64,000 nt of DNA from positions 52,089,622 to 52,153,621 of the forward strand of contig OX411558.1 in the NCBI GenBank assembly GCA_948146395.1, written 5' to 3'. Below the pieces are notes generated by a model. It saw only the letters and a program-made list of their open reading frames with translations. It did no database searches and was not told where the DNA came from. Positions 36,629 through 48,600 of this stretch are shown here, one piece after another. Origin of the DNA: Fragum whitleyi (taxonomy: Eukaryota; Mollusca; Bivalvia; Cardiida; Cardiidae). Position numbers and translations under genes: made by a program. Numbering within the stretch: the first letter of the stretch is position 1; each line of letters starts with the position of its first letter.

Positions 36629-39600
36629 AAAGAAAAAAGAAACTAACGGGCAATCTTTTTTATAAAAAAAATAGCTTATGACGTACCGCATATCTCTTTG
36701 AGAATCGCGTGATCTTCAACATTATAAAAAATAGCTTGAAACCTAAAGGTAAAATGACTGCTGCTGCAGTGACCCGAACCACTGTCTTTCGACTTCTTAT
36801 GCCTTCCTCTTTGCACGAACAAGGATAAATGTCTACTCACAACGGTGTCATTTAATAGGTATATATTATGAAACTTGATTCACGAAGTTAAACGAGACCT
36901 AACGGAGATGCTATGCGACAATCAGTCAAGCATGTAATTAATGCTAATAGAGGTTACGGTCAGTCATGTCAATAATTTCACGCTATAAGCCACCACCATT
37001 TGAAACGACTCTATAAATTGCCATTCTCACGTCATATTTTCTATTCAATTTACGGATCGCCGGCTACGTTATTTCAAATATACTCAAACAGTTACTTGAC
37101 AGCAGTTTGAAAAAAAAATGCACTAAAGCACGTGAATAAATAAGATCATTATTAACAAACGGATGAGTGAGGAACAAATACTAGTTCGGTAATTCGTCGA
37201 TTTCCCGTGTCTCCTTTTTCTCTGTAACTTGTTTTGATTCAGCCTTGTGATATTTCAACCCTTACAGATTGGCGATGCGAAGATAGAGTCAGGAACTGTT
37301 CTACATATGGACAAGATTTCTGTACAGACCGGAATTATCAACAATTGGCGACGAATATTTGTCCGAAATTTTGTAAAAAATGTAAGTCCACGCCCCTCTG
37401 AACTAGTAATACTGTTATAATGTCATAATGCATAAAAAGTGATAAAATAAGTTGTCTGGATCTTATTCCAACAATGGCATAAATATAAGGATTACATCAT
37501 TAAGTTAATAGAATTATAAATATATAAGATACTTAGTGTTTTGTATGAGAAAAAATATCTAACGAGGTTGAGAAAATTGAAATTGTCGAGGCTCTGCCGA
37601 GACAATTATCAATTTTCACAACCTAATTATTTATTTTTTTATACAATACACTAAGTACGTATTATATTTATCTTATAACCTTTTTTTGTCTTCTTTTCGT
37701 CGATGTTTCTAACGGAAATGCAAGTTACTAAAAAATAACCGCATTATATCATTGTTCTAAAAATAACTATGTGATATCATAAAAAATATCATAAGGGATG
37801 TTATCAAACGGATATTTGTATAGTTATAAGATACTTAAAATATACATTTTTGTTCTTAACGAAATGAAATATTTTTAATATAGCTTTTTGCTGCTCACTT
37901 TTTGAACGACGCATTAACCTTGCACAAAAAACTATGAATTAGTGAATTAAATGAAATTGAAAACAAATCAATTCAATTTACCGTGAACATTCTATATAAA
38001 GAATAAACTACAAGAGAAAAGCACCAACACTACCCAACGTTTGCAGTATTAGCAGAGTGGATCCTTGTCGCAATTCCTAGATGTTCCCTTTTGGGAAGAC
38101 GCCTGTCAAATCCAAACATTTTGATTGAAGTTTTTCAAGCCTCGTCGGCAGGCGTTGGGTAAAAACAATCAACGAACGAGATTAAAACATGAATCCATGG
38201 AGGTATGGATCTGAAAAATCTAATACACTCATATGTGAAGACGCTTATATATGCATTTTCATATGATTTGGTTTTTAGTTTCATACCTCCATGAATTCAT
38301 AAAGAATTTCACTGCATCTCTTTTTCATTTTTTTACGTCTTATCAGTTCTAATAAATAGAAAGCAAGTTTATCAAATACATATACAAACAAGACCTTTTC
38401 TTAAAATGCGTGTCAATTTGAAAATATGAGATTGTTACCTTACAGTTTAAATTCTCAAATCTGTTGGTAGTAATTGATAGCCTTGAAAAAAGAATTTTGA
38501 AAAACAAAATTGAAAATATGAGCGATCTCTACATAGTTAAGTTATATGGAATATTAAATTCTGCATGAAAAAAAATATGATAAACCAGGCATTTAAAAAT
38601 GAGAAAAACTCTCACAAACGTCGTGGTCCATCTGTTTATAGGTAATTTATTTCATAAATTGTAGCCGGGTTGAGTATAAGGGGTGTTTGTACTGCTTTGC
38701 GATGTGGTAGAGCACTCGTTTAGGGACAGAGAGGTCCTGGGTTCGAATCTGAACGGAGTCGAATATTTATTTGCGGGTTACAAATTGTCACCGTGCTGTC
38801 AGAGAATCTAGTATCGATACACCTATGGGTAGGTTTCAAGTTCAATGAATTGAAAATGTGACCAAACACGCGAAAAGGGACCATCCTGGAAGTGCGTAAA
38901 GTGTCGATCCTTGTCAGACTGCGCGGATTGCGCAGACTTACTTGGGTCGAAACTTTTCACACTTTGCTTATTTTCCAAATCTAGAATGATTAATCTGCCT
39001 TCCTATGAAAGAATTTTTGAAATGCGACCTCTAGTTTACCTATGCTGGACCAAATCTCTTTTTCAATTATTCATTTTTAAAAAGTTCCCAGGTGGTCCCC
39101 TTTCGCGTGACGGGTCACATATCTTTGTTCGATCATTTACTAACCTCTATTTCGCTCCCGTTTACATTCCAGGTATTGCCGATAGCTACGGACGAAAATT
39201 CGCGTTTCCTTTCACCCATGATGCTTACGTGTATATCTACGTCACCTTGAATGCGTCAGAATCACGAGTCGGTGTGACAAATACCAGAAACGTAATCAAA
39301 CAACGTCACACAAACGGTCGTACTCTCAAATACGAAACCACCGTCATGTCGCACGACGTCATCTGGATTGTATCGGAGAATGACGTTGCCGTTACGGTCG
39401 CCTATGAAACGGACGAGACTTATAAAGCTTTCAACGTTTTTCCAGTCGATTCATTTTCCACCGAATATTTATTGTTACCAGATTGTTCAACAGAGGATTG
39501 TATGTGTACCATTATTACAGAGGGTGTTACAGCATCTGTCACGGCATATCCGAATGAACCAGAAAATTTCTCTGAGATGGACGGAGACGCATTCAACGTC

Positions 39601-42600
39601 GACTCTAACGAACCTTTCGAGATAAGTGAAACCAATTCAGGTGGTATATCAAAAGGAGTTAAACTTGTAGCTTATCAACCTATTGGTGTTTTCTGTGGTG
39701 GACAAAACACGGCTGAAAATTTTGAACAAATCGTACCTTCAGCCGTTTATGGAACATTTTTCAGAATACCGCCATTACGATTCAATCACACATCACTAAC
39801 TAAAACACAACTTGTCTTGAAAGCTGTCCATCCTAACACAGAAGTTAACCTTGCTGGTACGGGTGATGACTTATATATTCTAGAGACGGTTGGTAAATTA
39901 GTTGAGGTAGATTTAAATACTGACGTATCTTACACCATCCAATCAAACGAACCAATTAAGGTTGGATTACAGTTTTTGACCAATGGACTGCCTCGTTGCA
40001 TATCCGTTCCTCCAACAAGCTGTTACATTTCTCATGCATTGCTTTTCCCTGCGTTTCACGAACAATCACAGGTGAATTACATCACAACAGCGGGAATGAC
40101 TAGCTTCATTAATGAAGTTCTGGAAGATTTGCTATCTGAACCTACTCTTGGTGTGTTAATGCGATCTTTGGACGACCACGCCGTCTTTCTACCTTCCTAT
40201 TTTAAATTGGTTCCTTTTGAGAGTCAGGTACGTTGAACCTACGGTAAACAAGATGTGTTTGTGAAACACGAATGACCCCGGAACAGCATTTTTTTAAAGT
40301 TTGACCTTGACAGATAACCTTGACCTTGTCACATGACCTTGACTTTGGTACCAGCAGATGCGGATCATTGAGATCTATCATCATGCCAAATATGAGCCTT
40401 GTATGTCAAATACTTTTCGAGAAAAGGCAAAGGTTAAGTTTGGTTAAGTTTTCGGACAGACAGACAGACAGACGGACAGACAAACGGACAGACAGACGGA
40501 CGGACTGACGGATAGACAGACGGACAAGAGTAAAACAATATGCCCCCGATCTCTCGATACAGGGGCATAAAAACATCGTGAAATTGATACCGATCCGATC
40601 AAAATCATTCTCAATAATTCACACAGCGCTCCATTCATTCCTAATACTCAAATCGATCAAAAGCGCTCAAATATAATTCGAAAGCATCCCATTCTTTCTA
40701 CAGCTTTGTGATGAATACAGGGTTAATTTACTTTTTGTTAACATTTGCACTGACACGAAAAATGGTTATAAGCAGACAGTTTGTTCGATATTAAATTGAA
40801 GCTGTTGATGGGCACAAGCTTTCGCACAACATTAGAGGCAGAATCTCATAGCCAAGCCATTATGGAAAAGGGATATTTTGTTCAAAACAAAAAAATTCAT
40901 TACGGCTGGATAAACTTTGTCTAAATTAGAACAGAATGTAGACAAATTTACCTGTTAGGTACTACTGCAACCTTAGATATAAAACTCAGGATCTGTTGAA
41001 ACAATCAATTTCGTGTTTGTCAACATACATGTCAAACCGGTGTGATCTGTTTTTAAAATAAATGTTAGGTATTGTGCAAAATCACACCATAATATTGGAA
41101 AATATTTTCTGAGATTTATTTGAAATTATAGGTTTTTGAAGTCATTCGTCTATTACAAAGAACTATATATTTATCATTTAGTGAAATAGAAATTGATATA
41201 TTGCTTAACAACCTTACAGGTTTAAACCATTATTTCGATTTATGTTATGATAACACACCCTACCTTACATAGAGCTACACGTTTACAAAATAGATTGCCA
41301 TATATGACATATGTGTTTATAAAATAAATTACTTGCATTACTACATTTTTGGTCCGAGTTTTATACCAACGGTTGAAGGAGTACCTGGGTAGTTCTTTAG
41401 ACTATTTTATCCAACCGTCATGCAGTTGCTTGTTCTATGCAATTGAGCCTTTTCCACAAATGTTTTGGCTATACTGCTATAGCTCTGGCAGTCGATATTA
41501 TTGCAGAAAAAGAAAAACTAAAGTATTTATTCAAGCACAGATTGCAAAATACGAATGCTTTAAAACTAGCCTCAAACCCACTTATGTGCCGAGAGAATTG
41601 TATTGTACATTGCACAGTCACCTTTGTTTATACCGACGTTGCTTGGATAACTTATGACGTCACAAAGATTTACTTTGAAATAGGACCAACGTCTTATTTG
41701 TGTTCTATATTAACATTAGACATAGAAACTGATCAAATTTAAAGACCAAGTCCGAAGATATTTAAGTAAAAATAGCCAGGCGTTAACGGCACGTGAGTTT
41801 ATTTATTAATCCACATTTTCTCCCGCCAAAGCCCTGGCTTTGTCAATTAACGTATGCCTAAAACGACCCGAAAACGAATATTTTATTCAATAAAAGGATT
41901 TAACGCTGCTTTTGATAGTTTTCCGAATGGAGAACCTACAGTTAGTAACATTGTGAAATTGAAATTCACCTTAATCAAAACCATCCATAATCTCTCGCTC
42001 GGGACTTCATTCATTCATTCATTCATTCATTCATTCATTCATTCATTCATTCATTCAAAACACTTGATCAAACCTTTCAAACGCTCCCGAATTGTTAAAT
42101 ACAATTAAGTTTCGATGTAATCGATCAGCATTTCGTTTTAGATCAATCAAGTTATTTCACGATTATTTTGGCTCGAATTATTTCAAAGCGACTAGGTTTT
42201 CGTAATGACTCACAAATAGGAAAGTATGAGGATTTTGTGAAAGGCAAGTAACAAGTATTGCTAATTTCGTTCAAGTTGGACAAAATTAGCGATATTGGAT
42301 TACTTCCCTTAAATTTCGTCAAAACTCATTGCACACACTCATTCAATACCATTCCAAATTCATTCCAATATCGTTCATAATCTCAATTTCGCAATGTTAT
42401 TAATTGTAACAACAGTTTCTTGGTGTATTCGCTCCAGTACACCCATAGCATCATGTTCTAGCTTCCAACCCTTTTCCCGCTTAGGTTTGAGAAATAATAT
42501 GTACCGCCACTGGTGTTCGAACCTATGACTTCATAATTGTTGATGGGGATTTTGACGCGCTAAAATAATTTTCGTTATAACAGCTGCACATGCATGTCTG

Positions 42601-45600
42601 TCTCTGAACTGGTAATACTGGCCTTTCCGGCAATATGTTATCATGCACACGACATTGAATTGTGACCCGTCACGCGAAAAGGGACCATCTAGGTAGTGCG
42701 TAAAGTGTCGAACCTTGTCAGACTGCGCGGATTGCGCAGACTGACTTGGGTCGAAACTTTTCGATAAGTGCTTATTTTTTGAATCTAGAATGATCAATCT
42801 TCCTTCATGTGAAATAATTTTTGAAATTCGACATCTGGTTGTCCTATGCGAGACCCAATCTCCTTTTCAAATATTCATTATACAGAGTTACGAGACGGTC
42901 CCTTTTCGCATGACGGGTCACATTTTATCTAGCCGGAAAAAAATGTCACCCGATCCGAAGGAAAACATGACTTTTAGAGCTGGGAATTAATAACTTTGTG
43001 TTGTGACTATGCCAATTAATAACAAATGTATTTATTACTTATCTCTATTTTATTACAGAAGGCATTATGTACAACAACAACAAGTTCGTCACGTGACGGT
43101 ATTGACAATGATTGTGATGGACATATTGATGAGGACGTCTGTTCAACGCTGTACGGAGTTTACGGTGTGGGTACGTCTACTTTACGTCTGTTCATTGATT
43201 GATTGATTGAACGGAGTTTTACGCCGTTTTCATTGGCTGTAGCACCTAGCAATGGATTCCTGGTATTTCACTCACCAGCACTACCATCACATCTTCTCCT
43301 AGCCTCCAGTTGCTATCTCACATATGTCTACGATTATCAACCCATTGGTGAGAGACAAATAGTCGGAAAGAATGAGTGCCGCAGTCGGGGATCGAACCCG
43401 GGATCTCAAGATTGACAGTCCGACGAGCTACCAACTGCGCTACGATGACGGCTGTACGTCTGTTCAACTCTGTAAGAAATGTACGGTGATGGTACGTCTA
43501 CTTTACGCCTGTCCTTCACAGTAAGAAATTTACGTTGCCGTATACTTTACGTCTGTTCAACTTTGCACGGAGTTTTCGGTGATGGTACGTCTACTTTACG
43601 CCTGTTCTACATTGTAAGAAATGTACCGTGTTGGTGCGTATCCTTTACGTCTGATCAACTCTGTACGGAGTTTACGGCGAAGGTTCGTCTACTTTACGCC
43701 TGTCCTACATTGTAAGAAATGTACGATGTTGGTGCGTATCCTTTACATCTGATCAACTCTGTATGGAGTTTACGGTGATGGTGCGTCTATTTTACGCCTG
43801 TTTTTTACATTGTAAGACATGTACGTTGTTGGTTCGTATACTATCCGTCTGTTCATTACTTTAAGACTTTTTTGGTGTTGGTACGTATAATTTACTTCGC
43901 GCTGTTAAGATATAGAGGATATCTTTTTTTGTTTCAAAGTAAAATCGATTTATATTTCTTTGGTGAACAACACAATCTATATTTTTCCAAGTGTCGGAGC
44001 TTCAAATGAAATGTAACTTTTGTTGTTAACGAAATGAAATATCAAACGATCATACTCGAAAATCTTTAATTCAAAAGTGAGACAAAATGAGAAATATTTA
44101 GGACAAATTTAATTAATTCGGGTCATTTTTGCACGTGAATGCTATACAATGTTAAACAGCATCTGACGGCATTTGGTATTTAGCCCGCTTAGATTAAATA
44201 AACAAGAGTAAAATTAACACAAGCAGGGTACGTTTTGATATTTTCTTTTTTTTGGCGATGAGTTTATCAAATAATAATCAATCTTTCTTTAATGCTTTTC
44301 GGTGGTTTATCGAGAAATAACGGTAGATTATCACTTAAAAATCTCATCGCAAAAGAAGTGAAATTATTAAAAACTTATACCCTGCTTTTGTGCATTTCAT
44401 CCTATCTAACGTCATCTATGCGGGGCGAAATAAGTGACGTCACAATGAACGTTGCATGGCAAACACGTGCAAAATGACGCGCTTTACGAAAATATGTCAT
44501 AGAAATTTCACATTTTACCTCATTTTTGCATTAAAGAAATAGAATAATCGTTTGTTTTTCGAGTAAGATCGATAAATATTTCATTTCGTGTACAACAAAA
44601 GCTATATGTTCACTCTCGTGAAAATATAGCTTTTGTTGTTCACTCAATGAAATATAAATCGATCTTACACTGAAACAAACGATTATCCTCTTTTTATTCT
44701 CGATAATCAATCAAAAAGCATTATAGAAATAATACTTGTGACGGCGTTTACGTAATTGGTACGTAGAGAGAAGATATTTGTTGGTTTCAGTATATTATCG
44801 ATATGACTTTCGATAAAGATTTAAACTTTTATCTTCAAGAGTTGCAAAGTATACTCATGTATGAAAAAAAATATTCTCATCGTCACTTAATGTAGTGAAC
44901 CCGTAATATTTCCACAACATTTCGGAACACATGATCTTTCACAATGTTGTCCGAGGTCTCCTAATGAAAACCATTAAGAAACCTCGGTTAACAATGTTAA
45001 AGCTCATTACTTCCGAAATGTTACGGAACTATAAGGGGTCTTCTACATTAAACGAAAATAATCTCCCTTTTTCAGACGGCGACGTGGATGGGGATTTTCA
45101 CGGAGATTGTGGTGACGTCATTACAGGTATTTATAAGTAGCAGTCTGCGGTCCGTCACGTTGATTAGGGCGAACTTGTGTCCGTGGTCTAGAGGTAGAGC
45201 GTCGGCCTCTTGCCAAGAAGGTCCCGAGTTCGAATCCCGGGAGCGGCTTTCTTAGTTCTTTCATTTGCCCACACATTCGGCGCGAGTACTTTTGAATTTT
45301 ACATGAAGTCGAGAGGGATAAATCTAGGTTGTAAGAACTTATTTCTCAATCGATGTAAAATAATCCTCAGGGCCGATCCATTGTATAGTATGGCTCTATG
45401 ATTGGACACTGAGCCAAGGGGGTTGAGAGTTTAGAGGTTATAGCTCAGTGATTGGATCGCTAACGCTGGGTTGGTGAAACAGGGATAGGACCCTGTAGGT
45501 TGGAACAAAGATATAGCTCAGTGATTGGGTCCCTAACGCTGGGCTGGTGGAACAGGGATAGGACCCTGTAGGACTACCCGGCCTGTGATTGGGTCCCTAA

Positions 45601-48600
45601 CGCATGGCCACCTCCATGAGAGGAGAGTAACATCCATGGAGGGTTGGGTGGATGGAAATAAATAAATGGGGAGCCGGAGCCTAGTTTCTTACTAAAACTC
45701 TAATGATATCTCTCGGGGATTTTCTGCGACTCCATGCCCCATTCTGCCACATTATTATGTAATAATTATTCATTAAAGCATTTTGATACATATGTTGCTT
45801 GTTATGTAATAATAATTCATTAAAGCGTTTTCGATATGTATGTTGCTTGTACTATTTTAGCCGTCATGTAATAAATAGATTTAACCTAATAAGGATGAAT
45901 TAGGGTAAACACCCCTTTCAATATTCTTGCAGTTATATCTCGATGGCTGGTTCACCAACTTTTGACTTCCTATTGCTTCTCGCATCAAAACAACCACAAC
46001 AATTCATTCTTGCTACCAGCTACCCATCCAACGTAGGCGTTATATTTATTGTACACCCATTGGTCGGAGATAATTTTAATGAAGTTTTACGCCGCTTTCA
46101 ATATTTTTTTTCAGTTATATCGCGCCGGCTTGAACACCTTACAACTGTTTCCTGGTATTTCTCTTACCAGTACAACCACCACATCCTTTCCTAGCCTCCC
46201 ACCTATCGCACATAGGTCAACGATGATCAACCCATTTGTAGGAGACAAGTAGTCGGAAAGGTTGAGTTCCGCCGTCGGAAATTGGTCGGAGACGAATAAC
46301 TCGTGTCGCATTGACATCTGTGAAAGTTGGACGTGCAGGGGTTCGAACTTACGACCTGTAAATTTAAAACCTAAATGCGTTATCTCTAAGCTAGACATGC
46401 TCAGCTACACGTATTAGTATTTTCTTTGTTCACGAAAATCCTTATATCAGCAAAGACAACAACATATGTTTTTGAAACTAGTAGAATAAATGAATGAATA
46501 GTGCTTTATGGCCCGTCGACAACTGAGGTCGTGTTGGGCGCAGAACATTTTAAAAATAAAGAACTGTGATAAACTATAGAAGTATTTTCAACACTGAGCT
46601 CTGACGCAAGCGTTGAGTCCATTACCACAGGTATATCGGGTATATTTTAAAAGCATATGATACATTTGTTAGATAATTTGTATCTTTTTTAGGTATTGTT
46701 TAAACCTGTTTTATCTATTTTGAAAGAAAAGCACGGGAATTTAACCGTTGAAAGTAGATTGCACGGCTCACCGCGCAAAATCTACCTATAGTAGGATGAT
46801 TGATGTTCAGCATAAAATGCCATAATATACTACAGTGAAACTTGTATTAAGCGACCACTTACGGGACCACAAAAAAGCGGTCATTAATGAAAACGAACGC
46901 TTAGCACACTTTTTGTTTACAAATTTGAACTAAGGATTTGATTCAATATGTGTGTCATTGCGAATTTCTAAATAATCCGTTATTGTTCAAACTCAACATA
47001 GAATCGTGTCATTGAGACGATTCCAATGAGTTTTAACAATAAAAATTCTGCAACTATAATTTTCAGACCAATCATTTATACTTATTAATGTAACTTCTTT
47101 TTTTTAAAAAAGGTTGTTTTGAAAACGGTCACTTAATAGAAATGGTCGCTTAATAGACGTGGTTTCTCAAGCAAGATTGTCTGGACTTAGTCTGACCGAT
47201 CACCGCTGTCAATCAAAAATCCCCTGACCAATCGGAGCCTTGATTTGAACTGGAAGAAAAAAGTTGACCTCCGTCACAAAACATGTTCAAATATAGGCGA
47301 CTTAAGTGTCGTAATTAGCTTTATCCACAAAAAAATGAACGATAGTCAAACCCCTGTATTCGAAAACGCGGGATAATGTGGTATAGCCAAGAGTAGGAAT
47401 GGCGTGAACTGAAATTTAACAAGCATGAGATAACGTTACTCAATTACACTCAATGATATAGAGGATAATAGTTTGTTCTAATGAAAGATCGATTTATATT
47501 TAATTGAGTGAACAACAAAAGCTACACTTAGTTCCAAAAGAAAGTGTGCAGTTTTAATATCTCTGAAATTACACAATATATCGTCATGAAACGTCGTATG
47601 ACTATGCCCAAGAGTATGTGCAAACGATATTTGAAAACAAAAATTGCGCAATGAGCGAAACTTCTCAACTTAATTGAGCCATTTGATTTTGCATGCACAT
47701 CACGTGTTAGAAGAATAGTTGGTCTGAAAATGCATTCAGTTGAATCTTTGCGGTTTTCTTAAGCATAAAATCACATCTTCAATACAATTGTGCATGATAC
47801 TAAAGCATGGTTGGACTACCAATAAACGTCGTTGAACAAAATCGAACGTTGTCAGTTTAAGAATGTCATTAAAATTGATTGAGCAAGCGTGTTCCACTAA
47901 AATTCGCGGTCATCATTTTGTAAGGCTTTTAATAAGCAAATCGATTTGTCATAGAACGCCATAGCACCAGTCAACGACAAGTTACTGACCCAACAACGTA
48001 GCAATGTCTAACGTTGACGTAAAGTCTGCATAAAAAATTAAAACTTTTGTTTGGAAATGACTTGGAATGGTTTCTAAAACTCTATTATGCAACATCAACA
48101 CGTAGCTCTTACCAAAGAAATACTTGTAAGGAGGTCAAATTTCAACAATTAAGGATCTGCCTGCGCGTATGCAGCATGAGATACCTTATCGAAATCTGAT
48201 TTGACTTTTAATTTCAAAAGGTTTTGGCTAAAGTATGGTATCAAATTTTCTCCATAATTTTCCTTCGACTTTGAAATATCAAGAAAAATGGAAAAAGTGA
48301 AAGTGCACGCTTTCTTATAGAACTCAGTATATATTTTCACGAGTGGCATAGCCACGAGTGAAATATAGCTTTTGTTGATCACGAAATGAAATATTAATAG
48401 ATCTTACTCGAAAAACAAACGATAATTCTATTTCTTGATTGCAAAAAAGAGACAAAATTTAAAATTTCTAAGACATATTTTCGTAAAGCGCGTCATTTTG
48501 CGATTGCTATGCAAAGTTTATTGTGACATCACCTATTTCGACCCGCATAGATGACGAAAGAAAGGATAAAATGCACAAAAGCAGGGTATAAGTTTTTGAT

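Noticed and set aside
38911..39172. N-terminal ~88 residues of the 441-residue frame as part of the protein
   Set aside because: Mostly MITE M2 sequence, present again at 42.7 kb; a good acceptor at 39172 with matching phase marks the true exon start. Kept only as a finding.
41349..41742. Two overlapping ~100-residue frames in intron 11
   Set aside because: No recognisable motif, no splice sites fitting phase 0, and the flanking exons already join in phase.
45183..45250. Functional tRNA-Gly (GCC)
   Set aside because: Loop and B-box fit, but acceptor and anticodon stems have mismatches; treated as a SINE head.
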